16,119 nt of DNA from Chryseobacterium gleum. Lineage in GTDB: Bacteria; Bacteroidota; Bacteroidia; Flavobacteriales_D; Crocinitomicaceae. Made by a program: the position numbers and the translations under genes. Below, in pieces: positions 6,872 through 14,489 of the stretch (its first letter is position 1; the number at the start of each line of letters is the position of its first letter). The stretch spans positions 1 through 16,119 of the forward strand of contig CALPUT020000019.1 of NCBI GenBank assembly GCA_943326825.2. Reading direction: 5' to 3'. The notes below the pieces were generated by a model. That model was not told where the DNA came from. It saw only the letters and a program-made list of their open reading frames with translations, and did not search any database.

Positions 6872-8144
6872 AAAGCTTTTGTCCCTTAAAAGTATTTTGT
6901 TGTTTTTGATTGCTTCTTGTAGTCTATTGGCTGGAAGTGAGAATAAAAAAAATGCTCCAACTGTCAGTCAAGAGAAAAAAAATCAAACCATTATTGAGGA
7001 GCCTGTTGAAGAAATCAAAACGGAAACAGCACAACAAACTGTTTATCATGATCCAATAGTAGGAGCTGAAAGATTAAACTTATACATTGATTCTTTAAAA
7101 GGGAAACGAATTGCTATCGTAAGTAATCAAACGAGTGTATTAAGGAAAACACATATTGTCGATACTCTTTTAGCCCATGGAATTACGATTGCAAAAGTAT
7201 TTGCACCTGAACATGGTTTTAGAGGTGATGCGGATGCTGGAGAAAAAATAAATTCTTCTATTGATGAAAAAACCGGAATTCCAATTATCTCTTTGTACGG
7301 AAAAAATAAGAAACCATATCCGGATCAGTTAGAAGATGTTGATATCGTTATTTATGATATTCAAGATGTGGGGGTTCGTTTCTATACATACATCTCTACT
7401 CTACATTATGTTATGGAAGCTTGTGCTGAAAATCAAAAACGATTATTAGTCTTAGATCGTCCAAATCCCAATGGGCATTATATCGATGGGCCTGTTAGAG
7501 ATCATGCTCACAAATCGTTCGTTGGAATGGATCCAGTTCCAATTGTTTACGGAATGACAATTGGCGAATATGCTTTAATGGTCAACGGTGAAAAATGGTT
7601 ATCTGATAGTTTACAATGTAATCTTTGGATTGTTCCATGTAAATATTATGTTCATAAATCAAAATACATTTTACCCGTTGCTCCTTCTCCTAACTTAAGA
7701 ACAGAAATTGCAGTAACACTTTATCCAAGTTTGTGTTTATTTGAAGCCACAAGTATTAGTATAGGCCGCGGAACAGAACGTCCTTTTGAAATGTTTGGTC
7801 ATCCGAACTTTCCATCTACTGGTTATTCTTTTACACCAGTCCCAAGTTTTGGAGCTAAAAGCCCATTATGGGAAAACACTCCTTGCAATGGTTACGATCT
7901 TCAAAATAGCCAACGAAGAAGAACATATGAAATTAATTTAGGTTGGTTAATTCAGGCAAAAGGAATGTTAGGAGATACTGTTGAATTTATAAATCAAACA
8001 GATTTCTTTAACCGTTTAGCTGGTAATAGTGCTTTACGACAACAAATACTAGCAGGTAAAACTGCAAAAGAAATTCGCGAATCTTGGAAACCGGATTTGG
8101 ATAAATTCAAAAAAATCAGACAAAAGTATTTACTATACAAATGA
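6822..8144 (+). CDS. namZ: NamZ/DUF1343 lipoprotein, exo-N-acetylmuramidase family
   Basis: A member of the family once called DUF1343. Its characterised member NamZ (Bacillus subtilis, glycosidase family GH171) releases MurNAc from the non-reducing ends of peptidoglycan fragments. Conserved blocks, numbered from ATG 6822, are VSNQTSV (100-106), APEHGFRGD (128-136), DIQDVGVRFYTYI (179-191), LDRPNPN (211-217) and GRGTERPFEMFG (315-326). The N-terminus carries a lipobox LIASC (C33), so it is probably an outer-membrane or periplasmic lipoprotein acting in cell-wall turnover. The start is doubtful: an upstream in-frame ATG (6705) would run far into the divergent permease gene, ATG 6822 gives a long n-region, and TTG 6879 gives a very short signal without overlap. 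About 440 residues fits the family plus signal peptide and an acidic, Lys-rich linker (about 40-72). Confidence 0.85.
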   Translation: MKCSNDNILFFRTLKYIKLLSLKSILLFLIASCSLLAGSENKKNAPTVSQEKKNQTIIEEPVEEIKTETAQQTVYHDPIVGAERLNLYIDSLKGKRIAIVSNQTSVLRKTHIVDTLLAHGITIAKVFAPEHGFRGDADAGEKINSSIDEKTGIPIISLYGKNKKPYPDQLEDVDIVIYDIQDVGVRFYTYISTLHYVMEACAENQKRLLVLDRPNPNGHYIDGPVRDHAHKSFVGMDPVPIVYGMTIGEYALMVNGEKWLSDSLQCNLWIVPCKYYVHKSKYILPVAPSPNLRTEIAVTLYPSLCLFEATSISIGRGTERPFEMFGHPNFPSTGYSFTPVPSFGAKSPLWENTPCNGYDLQNSQRRRTYEINLGWLIQAKGMLGDTVEFINQTDFFNRLAGNSALRQQILAGKTAKEIRESWKPDLDKFKKIRQKYLLYK

Positions 8145-8189
8145 TTCCTTATTGTATTGAATTCAAGTAAATACTTTCAAAAAAAATCT

Positions 8190-8197
8190 TATATTTG
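8190..8197 (+). promoter_or_regulatory. Candidate -7 box abutting the MbnP-like start
   Basis: TATATTTG is a full TAnnTTTG match ending three bases before ATG 8201. Used as a promoter it would give a message with essentially no leader. The spacer 8145-8200 contains no hairpin terminator after namZ, so read-through from namZ is also possible. Confidence 0.4.
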
Positions 8198-8200
8198 ATT

Positions 8201-8947
8201 ATGAGGATTTTGGGATTAATTTGTGTTTTTGTTTTGATACTTTCATGTAAACATGAAAAAGTCAATGAACCTATTTCTTCACCCGAGAATCAGATAAAAG
8301 TTACAATCCAACCTTATTTTGGTTTAGAAAAACTTTATTTAGACTCTATTTTCACTTTTTCCAATGGCAATCAAATAAAGTTTACAGACATCAAATTTTA
8401 TTTTTCAGAGCTTACAAATGACAATTCTATTCAATTAATTGATGCAGCTTTTTTTAATTATCGTCTAAAAGGCAATTCTTTTATCTCAAAAACTGGAAAC
8501 TATTCAGATTTTTCAACTTTGAAAGGCTTCTTAGGTTTACACAATGACAATCATAAAGATCCATCAGCTTTTCCAAACGACAGTCCTCTAAACATAATGA
8601 ACACAGATGGAATGCATTGGGGATGGAATGATGGATATTCATTTGTTCAAATCGAAGCAAGAGCTGATACGATAAATGATGGTATTAAAAATTTCAATCA
8701 TACAATTGTTTTTCATGTTGGTACAGATCAATTTTTACAAAATGTAAATTATTCAAATTTAAATTGGCAAAGTATTGGGAATTACACTTACCAACTTGCC
8801 TTTAAATTGGACATGAAAGATGTTTTTGAAAATAGTACTCAACCAATAAATATCAAAACGGAGTTTATGACACACAGCAGTGCCGGTCAAGAAGCTTTAA
8901 GTTTAAAAGTGATTCAAAATTTTAAATATGCTTTAAATCCAATGTAA
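8201..8947 (+). CDS. MbnP-like lipoprotein (putative metal-binding)
   Basis: A 248-residue exported lipoprotein: MRILGLICVFVLILSC is a lipobox signal with C16. The mature protein opens with a beta-strand pattern (IKVTIQPYFGLEKLYL, 32-47) and has the block MNTDGMHWGWNDGYSFVQIE (133-152), which I recognise as the MbnP-family GMxWxWxxGY motif; VFHVG (170-174) is a second conserved patch. In methanotrophs MbnP is a periplasmic copper protein in which the di-haem enzyme MbnH oxidises a Trp to kynurenine. Here a di-haem peroxidase gene follows after one base, which strongly supports the pairing. W140 and W142 are candidate modification sites, and H139, H172 and H225 possible ligands (inference). 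An in-frame TTG at 8195 would add two residues; ATG 8201 is preferred. Confidence 0.78.
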   Translation: MRILGLICVFVLILSCKHEKVNEPISSPENQIKVTIQPYFGLEKLYLDSIFTFSNGNQIKFTDIKFYFSELTNDNSIQLIDAAFFNYRLKGNSFISKTGNYSDFSTLKGFLGLHNDNHKDPSAFPNDSPLNIMNTDGMHWGWNDGYSFVQIEARADTINDGIKNFNHTIVFHVGTDQFLQNVNYSNLNWQSIGNYTYQLAFKLDMKDVFENSTQPINIKTEFMTHSSAGQEALSLKVIQNFKYALNPM

Positions 8948-8948
8948 A

Positions 8949-10019
8949 ATGAAAGGGGAATTACTCTTATTTATAGGAATTATTATTTTTCTTTCCTGCA
9001 AGAAAGAAAAAGTTGGACATCAAACAACTCCATATGTATTAGAAATTCCTTCTCACTTCCCTTCTATGATAATTCCTGAAGACAATCCTATGACGGTTGA
9101 AGGTGTTGCCTTAGGAAGAAGATTGTTTTATGAAAAAATGTTAAGTGGTGATAATTCAATGTCCTGTGCATCTTGTCACTCTCCAGCTGCAGCATTTTCA
9201 GATACGTCTCAATTTTCTTCAGGAATAGATAAACAAAAAGGAACTAGAAACTCAATGGCTCTTTTTAATTTAGGATGGCAAAATTATTTTTTCTGGGATG
9301 GAAGATCAGCATCATTAGAAGAACAAATTTTAGAACCAGTTCCGAATCCGATAGAGATGCATCAATCATGGAAAGATGCTGTTTCTAAATTAAGTACTGA
9401 TATTTCCTATAAAAATGACTTCTTCTTTGCATTTAATACAAAGGAATTTGATTCAATTCATGTCTCTAAAGCAATAGCACAATTTTTAAGAACTTTGATT
9501 TCCGGTTCTTCGAAATATGATGTCATGTATAAACATTCAAACAACATGAGTTTATCTTCTTCTGAGAGCATAACACTTCAGACAGTTACACCTGAAGAAT
9601 GGGCTGGTTACGATTTATTCAAAAGCTTAAACGGAGCCGATTGTTTTCATTGTCATAATGGCCCATTAATGCAAGTTGAAAAATTCAGTAACAATGGTTT
9701 AGATGCAAGTTTTACAGACATTGGTAGAGGCGCAATCACAAACAAATCGAATGACAATGGTAAGTTTAAAGTACCATCATTGCGAAATATTGCTTTATCT
9801 GCCCCATATATGCACGATGGTAGATTTAAAAGTTTAGATGATGTTATAAATCATTACTCCACAGGTGTTCAACAAAGTGCTACGATAGATCCAAAGATGG
9901 AGTTCGTATTTCAAGGTGGGGTTCAACTTGATTTCCAGCAAAAATCATTATTGAAAGCGTTTTTAATGACTCTGACAGATTATAAATACATCAATAACCC
10001 AAAGTTTAAGGCGCCTTGA
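8949..10019 (+). CDS. Di-haem cytochrome c peroxidase, MauG/MbnH type
   Basis: A 356-residue exported lipoprotein (lipobox FLSC, C17) with two haem c sites, CASCH (73-77) and CFHCH (232-236), in the two halves expected for bacterial cytochrome c peroxidases and MauG-like enzymes. Further family motifs are GTRNSMALFNLGW then FFWDGRSASLEEQ (98-125), a PNPIEM stretch with E136 in the position of the conserved Glu near the peroxidatic haem, VPSLRNIALSAPYMHDGRF (275-293) and the His/Tyr-rich NHYSTG (301-306). It begins one base after the MbnP-like gene, so the two are surely co-transcribed. By analogy with MbnH it probably oxidises a Trp of its partner rather than simply detoxifying peroxide; a general peroxidase role cannot be excluded. 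Followed by a hairpin terminator. Confidence 0.9.
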   Translation: MKGELLLFIGIIIFLSCKKEKVGHQTTPYVLEIPSHFPSMIIPEDNPMTVEGVALGRRLFYEKMLSGDNSMSCASCHSPAAAFSDTSQFSSGIDKQKGTRNSMALFNLGWQNYFFWDGRSASLEEQILEPVPNPIEMHQSWKDAVSKLSTDISYKNDFFFAFNTKEFDSIHVSKAIAQFLRTLISGSSKYDVMYKHSNNMSLSSSESITLQTVTPEEWAGYDLFKSLNGADCFHCHNGPLMQVEKFSNNGLDASFTDIGRGAITNKSNDNGKFKVPSLRNIALSAPYMHDGRFKSLDDVINHYSTGVQQSATIDPKMEFVFQGGVQLDFQQKSLLKAFLMTLTDYKYINNPKFKAP

Positions 10020-10043
10020 AAAAAGTTAAAAAGTAATCTCAGG

Positions 10044-10083
10044 TAATTAAAGCATTATATAATTGAAATGTTAATTATTTTTT
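10044..10083 (+). terminator. AT-rich intrinsic terminator after the peroxidase gene
   Basis: TAATTAA (10044-10050) pairs with TTAATTA (10071-10077), and CATT (10053-10056) with AATG (10067-10070), leaving an AG bulge and a ten-base loop. Six T's follow at 10078-10083. The stem is weak in GC, but its position 24 bases after the stop codon and the T-run fit a terminator. Confidence 0.5.
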
Positions 10084-10094
10084 CCTTGTGATAC

Positions 10095-10178
10095 TAATTT
10101 TGTAACTTTGCGTTGGCATATTTATTTCAAGTAACTTATTTATAGTTTATTCGTTTAATATCCAAAAAAATAAGTTTG
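10095..10178 (+). promoter_or_regulatory. Three -7 boxes upstream of the unknown gene
   Basis: TAATTTTG (10095-10102) and TAACTTTG (10103-10110) stand back to back, and the second continues as TTTGCG, a very typical Bacteroidota promoter end. T-rich sequence at 10078-10083 lies 19 bases before the second box and could act as its -33. A third match, TAAGTTTG at 10171-10178, would give a leader of about 20 bases to ATG 10203. The remaining leader has no obvious hairpin or Shine-Dalgarno sequence. Confidence 0.5.
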
Positions 10179-10202
10179 TAATATTGCTTTAAACTCCAAC
10201 TA

Positions 10203-11633
10203 ATGACGGAAGAAAAAAGACAAACAACAGAAGAGAAAGCTCTAAAAATTAATTTAACTAGAGATGTATACGGATGCTTTGCTGAAATTGGTGCAGGACA
10301 AGAAGTTGCTGCTAATTTTTTTAGAGCTGGAGGTAGTTCAGGGACCATAGCATACTCTCAATCTGCATACGATATGAAAGTTTCAGATTCAATGTATGGA
10401 GAAGCTTCTCGATATGTATGCGAAGAAAGGCTTTTAACAATGCTAGATACGGAATACGAAACAATGAAATTTCGTTTGCCTGAAAAAAATAAAGACACAC
10501 GTTTTTTTGCATTTTGTAACACTGTTGAATCTTTAAACTATCATAAGACAAATCAAGGACAAGGTTGGGTTGGTATTCGTTTCCAATTAAGCCTAGACTC
10601 GAAGCCAAATGATATTATCTTGCATGTCAAAATACACGACACTAGCAACAAAAGTCAACAAGATGCACTTGGAATTTTAGGTGTTAATTTAATTCATGCG
10701 GCATATTTCCACAATGACAATTTAGAAGACTTTTTGGAAGACTTAGTTCATCGTTTACCAAGGGAAAGAATGGAAATAGATATGCTTCGAGTTTCAGGAC
10801 CAGATTTTGAAAAAATTGATAATCGAATCATTGCATTAAATTTAGTGAAAAAAGGAATTACTGATGCAACTATGTTTGATTTATGTGGTAATGTTCTTCA
10901 GCCTGCTACTGCTCTTTATAAAAGAAACATACTTTTAATGCGTGGTCGTTTTAGACCAGTTACAAAAGTACATATCGACATGATCGAAAATGGTATAGCC
11001 AATTTCATGAAAGAAGAAGAAGTTGAACCAGAGAATGTTAGTCTAATTTTAGAATTAACGTTAAAAGATTTGACAGCTGACGGGAAAATTTCTGATAAGG
11101 ATTTCGTTGATCGTGCAGAATTACTTGGGACGTTGGGATATACAGTAATGATTTCAAACTATTTGAAGCATTACAAAATGGTTGATTACTTAGCAAATAT
11201 TGCAAAAGGCAAGAAAATGGGATTAATCTTAGGCGTTTATAACTTACATGCAATTTTTGATGAACGTTTTTACGATAATTTACCTGGTGGTCTTTTGGAG
11301 GCATTTGGAAAAGGATTTGGACACAATGTAAAACTTTATGTTTACCCAGCAATTAATGTAGAAACTGGTGAAATGTATACATTGGAAAATGTTAAAATAC
11401 CAGAGCATTTAAAAGGACTTTTAACCTATATGAAAGACAATAATAAAATTGATTCGATTAAAGAATTCGATCAAAGTCAATTACATATTATGTCAGACGA
11501 TGTACTTTCAAAAATAAAAAATAGTGCTACTATGTGGGAAGAAGATGTTCCTGAAGTAGTAGTAAAAGCAATTAAATTTTACGAACTCTTCGGATATTCT
11601 CAACCTTCAGTAGAACAACCAATTTCAATATAA
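10203..11633 (+). CDS. Conserved protein of unknown function (476 aa)
   Basis: A large soluble protein with no signal peptide or membrane segment. I recognise it as a widely conserved bacterial family whose members are often labelled nicotinate-nucleotide adenylyltransferase or TonB-dependent receptor; neither label fits. No HxGH nucleotidyltransferase motif is present, and there is no export signal or barrel. Its hallmark is the N-terminal block YGCFAEIGAGQEVAANFF followed by RAGGSSGTIAYSQSAYDM (residues 23-58), rich in Gly like a ligand- or nucleotide-binding loop. Other conserved-looking patches are GWVGIRFQ (121-128), ALGILGVNLI, RGRFRPVT and LPGGLLEAFG. The C-terminus contains HIMSDDVLSKI. 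The WYL regulator gene follows after six bases and the kinase gene overlaps that, suggesting a regulatory link. Enzyme activity is plausible but unproven. Confidence 0.85.
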   Translation: MTEEKRQTTEEKALKINLTRDVYGCFAEIGAGQEVAANFFRAGGSSGTIAYSQSAYDMKVSDSMYGEASRYVCEERLLTMLDTEYETMKFRLPEKNKDTRFFAFCNTVESLNYHKTNQGQGWVGIRFQLSLDSKPNDIILHVKIHDTSNKSQQDALGILGVNLIHAAYFHNDNLEDFLEDLVHRLPRERMEIDMLRVSGPDFEKIDNRIIALNLVKKGITDATMFDLCGNVLQPATALYKRNILLMRGRFRPVTKVHIDMIENGIANFMKEEEVEPENVSLILELTLKDLTADGKISDKDFVDRAELLGTLGYTVMISNYLKHYKMVDYLANIAKGKKMGLILGVYNLHAIFDERFYDNLPGGLLEAFGKGFGHNVKLYVYPAINVETGEMYTLENVKIPEHLKGLLTYMKDNNKIDSIKEFDQSQLHIMSDDVLSKIKNSATMWEEDVPEVVVKAIKFYELFGYSQPSVEQPISI

Positions 11634-11639
11634 GAAACC

Positions 11640-12653
11640 ATGCCTCACATAAAAAACGCACAAATTAGATTTAGGATTATTGACAGGTGTTTAAGAAATA
11701 ATTTCCGTCCTTTTCCTACCAAAAAAGATTTAAGAGAAGCTTGTGAAGAGGCACTTTATGGTTTAGCTGAAGGCGCAAATATTTGTGACTCAACTATCGA
11801 AAAAGACATGTTTGCAATGAAAATGGAGCATGATGCCCCAATTGCATACAGTAAAAGAAATAGTGGTTATTATTACAAGGATGAAAATTTTTCAATCAAT
11901 GATATTCCACTTTCTGAAGATGATTTAAATTCAATCAAATTTGCAGCTAAAACATTAATGCAATTCAGAGATGTAGATTTATTCAAACAATTTGGAAATG
12001 CAATTGATAAAATTGTAGATCGTATTAATATCTCTTCAAATCCTGCAGATCAAGATGTTTCAAATTATGTTCAATTTGAGTCAGCCTTATCGAATGGTGG
12101 AAGTGAATATTTATCTGATTTGTTAAGTGCAATTAAAGACAGTCAATTAGTCACTTTTGTTTATACGAGTTATGTTTCCGATAAACCAAAAGCACGAAAA
12201 GTTGTACCATTATTACTAAAAGAATATAGAAATAGATGGTATTTAATTTCTTATGATTTAGATAAACAAAGTGTTATAACATATGCTTTAGAGCGTATAT
12301 CTGAATTAGTTATTACAGAAGAATATGGAATTAAGCCGAAAGATTTTGATCCTGATATCTTTTTCAAACATGCAATTGGAATCACAAGTGGTAATGATGA
12401 ACCAATGACTATTCATTTTAAAGCAGATAAAGTTTCATCAAAATATATTCAGTCTCAACCATTTCATTCATCTCAAGAAATTATTAAGGAGGGGAAAAAC
12501 AAAACTACTTTCCAATTGAAAATAATCAATTCAGAAGAATTTATGCGCTCTATATTAAGTTTCGGAGAAGGAATCGAAATTATTGAACCGAAAGAATTAA
12601 GAGATGAAATAATCTCAAGAATTAAAGGAATGACTAAAATTTATGAAATTTAA
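11640..12653 (+). CDS. WYL-domain transcriptional regulator
   Basis: A 337-residue putative DNA-binding regulator. Residues about 5-80 form a helical N-terminal region that fits a winged helix (RFRIIDRCLRNN at the start, STIEKDMFAMKM as a possible recognition region, GYYYKDENF as a possible wing). Residues about 160-225 are a WYL domain: FVYTSY, ARKVVPLLLKEYRNRWYLISYD (RWYLI at 199-203) and ALERISEL. Residues about 250-330 match the WCX extension. WYL domains are known to sense nucleic acids or small ligands in phage, CRISPR and DNA-damage regulators, but no such neighbour is seen here. It lies six bases after the unknown gene and overlaps the kinase gene by 11 bases, so all three are likely one transcript. 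It may autoregulate the operon (inference). Confidence 0.88.
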   Translation: MPHIKNAQIRFRIIDRCLRNNFRPFPTKKDLREACEEALYGLAEGANICDSTIEKDMFAMKMEHDAPIAYSKRNSGYYYKDENFSINDIPLSEDDLNSIKFAAKTLMQFRDVDLFKQFGNAIDKIVDRINISSNPADQDVSNYVQFESALSNGGSEYLSDLLSAIKDSQLVTFVYTSYVSDKPKARKVVPLLLKEYRNRWYLISYDLDKQSVITYALERISELVITEEYGIKPKDFDPDIFFKHAIGITSGNDEPMTIHFKADKVSSKYIQSQPFHSSQEIIKEGKNKTTFQLKIINSEEFMRSILSFGEGIEIIEPKELRDEIISRIKGMTKIYEI

Positions 12654-14448
12654 TTGTAAAAAATTAGTTCCTTTTTTAAAATTTACTCTATTACTTTTAC
12701 TAGTAATTCGTTCGTTTAGCTCTTTTTCAAATGTTTCATCAATAAATCATTCGAATGAAATAAAAAATCTTCGAAATTTAATCATTACAAAGCCTGATTT
12801 ATCAAGAATCATAATAGATCAAAAATTAGCTCAATTTTCAAAAAATAGAAATTATTGGTTAGATTATCAATTGTTAAAAGTTGAATTGTACCGTTTTAGA
12901 GGTGATTTCACTCACATGAAATTAGAATTATTCAATGCAATTAGAGTCATCAATAAACAAACTCCACTGGAACAAAAATTATTAATTGATTACTATAGAA
13001 CAATTAATTATGCCGTAAATAACGATGCAGAAAACCATCTTAAACTTTTAAAAAAAACATTATATTCTGCTCGAAAAAATCATTTTAAATACTTAGAAGC
13101 TATATGTCTGAGCACTTATGTTAAATATTATTTTGAGCATAAAAAATTTATTAAAGGTAGAGAATACATCAATAAAGCACGAAAATTATTTCACGAAATA
13201 AACGACCTAAATTCTAATTTAATTGTTGAAATTCGTGATGGCATCGGATATTTCTGGGAAGGTAAAGATCAATTAGCATTAAATAAATTCCACGAATGCT
13301 TAACCTATTGCCGAAATAATAATTTAAAGCTAAATGAATATTATCTCCTAGTAAATATAGCTGAAACACATCTATTTGCTGAAAACTACGATAGTTCAAA
13401 AGTCTATTATTACGAATTTTTAAAACATAAAAACGAAGCTGATTTACGAGATGTGTATCAGGCTTATTTAGGACTTGAATTATTTTATAAAAATCAAAAT
13501 AAAATAGATTCAGCTTACCATTTTTCCACTTTAATGCATCAAGTAGATGATTCAATTAAGAAAAATTTAGATAAAAAATTAAGCGAAGAAATTGAAAAAT
13601 CATTTGAAAAAGAACAAAATAATAAAGCACTTCAAGAGAAAGATCAAGTCATTAAAGAAGTTCGAAAAACAAATAAATTAATACTTACATTTTTAATTAT
13701 AGGTTCTCTATTATTATTATTTATTATATCAATGATATTATATGCTTATAGAACAAAGACAAGATTGAATAATGTGTTGGTTGAACAACAAAAAAGTATA
13801 ATTGAAAAAAATCTATTAATCGATACTGCATTAAAAGAGAAAGTTATTCTTTTAAAAGAAATTCATCATCGTGTAAAAAACAATCTTCAAATTATTTCTA
13901 GTTTATTAAATCTTCAATCTCGAAACATTGATGATCCGAATGTGTTGAATGTTTTAGAAGAAGGCAAAGAGCGAATTCAAGCAATTGCTTTAATTCATCA
14001 AAAATTATATCAAGCAGATTCATTTGCAACAATTGATATGGAAAGTTATATCGAAGACCTTGCGTTTCAATTGCATAAAACATACATTTCAAATACTAAT
14101 ATTGACTACTCTATTCATTCAAAAAACATACATTTAAACCTAGATACAGCCGTTCCAATCGGATTAATTATATGTGAATTAGTTACTAATTCATTCAAAC
14201 ATGCTTTTAAAGAAAAAGAAAATGGAAATTTATTCATTCAAATTGAGGCACTAGAAGATAATAAATTTGTTTTAGTAGTTAAAGATGATGGTAGCGGAAT
14301 GGATAATGCTTTGAAAAAAGAGAAAAAACATGGAATCGGAACTGAAATAGTTGAAGCATTAACAGAACAGTTAGACGGTGAATTAATACTCAAATCATCT
14401 GACAATGGAACAACTATTAAAATCTTTTTCTTTCAAGTAGAAAGTTAA
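12643..14448 (+). CDS. Sensor histidine kinase, HisKA_2 type, periplasmic TPRs
   Basis: A 601-residue membrane kinase. Domain order: signal peptide (about 1-29), helical TPR-like repeats (about 40-300) that would face the periplasm, a charged helix rich in Lys/Glu (about 305-343, probable coiled coil), one membrane segment (about 345-369), and a cytoplasmic kinase. The H-box is EIHHRVKNNLQ (406-416, phospho-acceptor probably H408), the form of the HisKA_2 family. In the ATPase domain the N-box is CELVTNSFKHA (511-521), and DDGSGM (548-553) and HGIGTEIV (563-570) are the G-boxes, all intact, so it should be active. No receiver domain or response-regulator gene is adjacent; the partner must be elsewhere or may involve the WYL protein. 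The start overlaps the end of the WYL gene by 11 bases, indicating translational coupling. Confidence 0.9.
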   Translation: MKFNCKKLVPFLKFTLLLLLVIRSFSSFSNVSSINHSNEIKNLRNLIITKPDLSRIIIDQKLAQFSKNRNYWLDYQLLKVELYRFRGDFTHMKLELFNAIRVINKQTPLEQKLLIDYYRTINYAVNNDAENHLKLLKKTLYSARKNHFKYLEAICLSTYVKYYFEHKKFIKGREYINKARKLFHEINDLNSNLIVEIRDGIGYFWEGKDQLALNKFHECLTYCRNNNLKLNEYYLLVNIAETHLFAENYDSSKVYYYEFLKHKNEADLRDVYQAYLGLELFYKNQNKIDSAYHFSTLMHQVDDSIKKNLDKKLSEEIEKSFEKEQNNKALQEKDQVIKEVRKTNKLILTFLIIGSLLLLFIISMILYAYRTKTRLNNVLVEQQKSIIEKNLLIDTALKEKVILLKEIHHRVKNNLQIISSLLNLQSRNIDDPNVLNVLEEGKERIQAIALIHQKLYQADSFATIDMESYIEDLAFQLHKTYISNTNIDYSIHSKNIHLNLDTAVPIGLIICELVTNSFKHAFKEKENGNLFIQIEALEDNKFVLVVKDDGSGMDNALKKEKKHGIGTEIVEALTEQLDGELILKSSDNGTTIKIFFFQVES

Positions 14449-14463
14449 TTCCTTTCATCTGAT

Positions 14464-14471
14464 TATATTCG
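14464..14471 (+). promoter_or_regulatory. Possible weak -7 box before paaG
   Basis: TATATTCG differs from TAnnTTTG by one base and lies 18 bases before ATG 14490. It is the only promoter-like sequence in the 41-base gap after the kinase gene, and no terminator hairpin is visible there, so read-through is possible. Confidence 0.25.
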
Positions 14472-14489
14472 TTAAAAATTTTCTAAAAC

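Noticed and set aside
10136..10348. 70-codon minus-strand ORF over the start of the unknown gene
   Set aside because: Overlaps the conserved N-terminus of the plus-strand gene and has no family features.
10203..11633. Nicotinate-nucleotide adenylyltransferase assignment
   Set aside because: The HxGH and SxTxxR motifs of that superfamily are not present.
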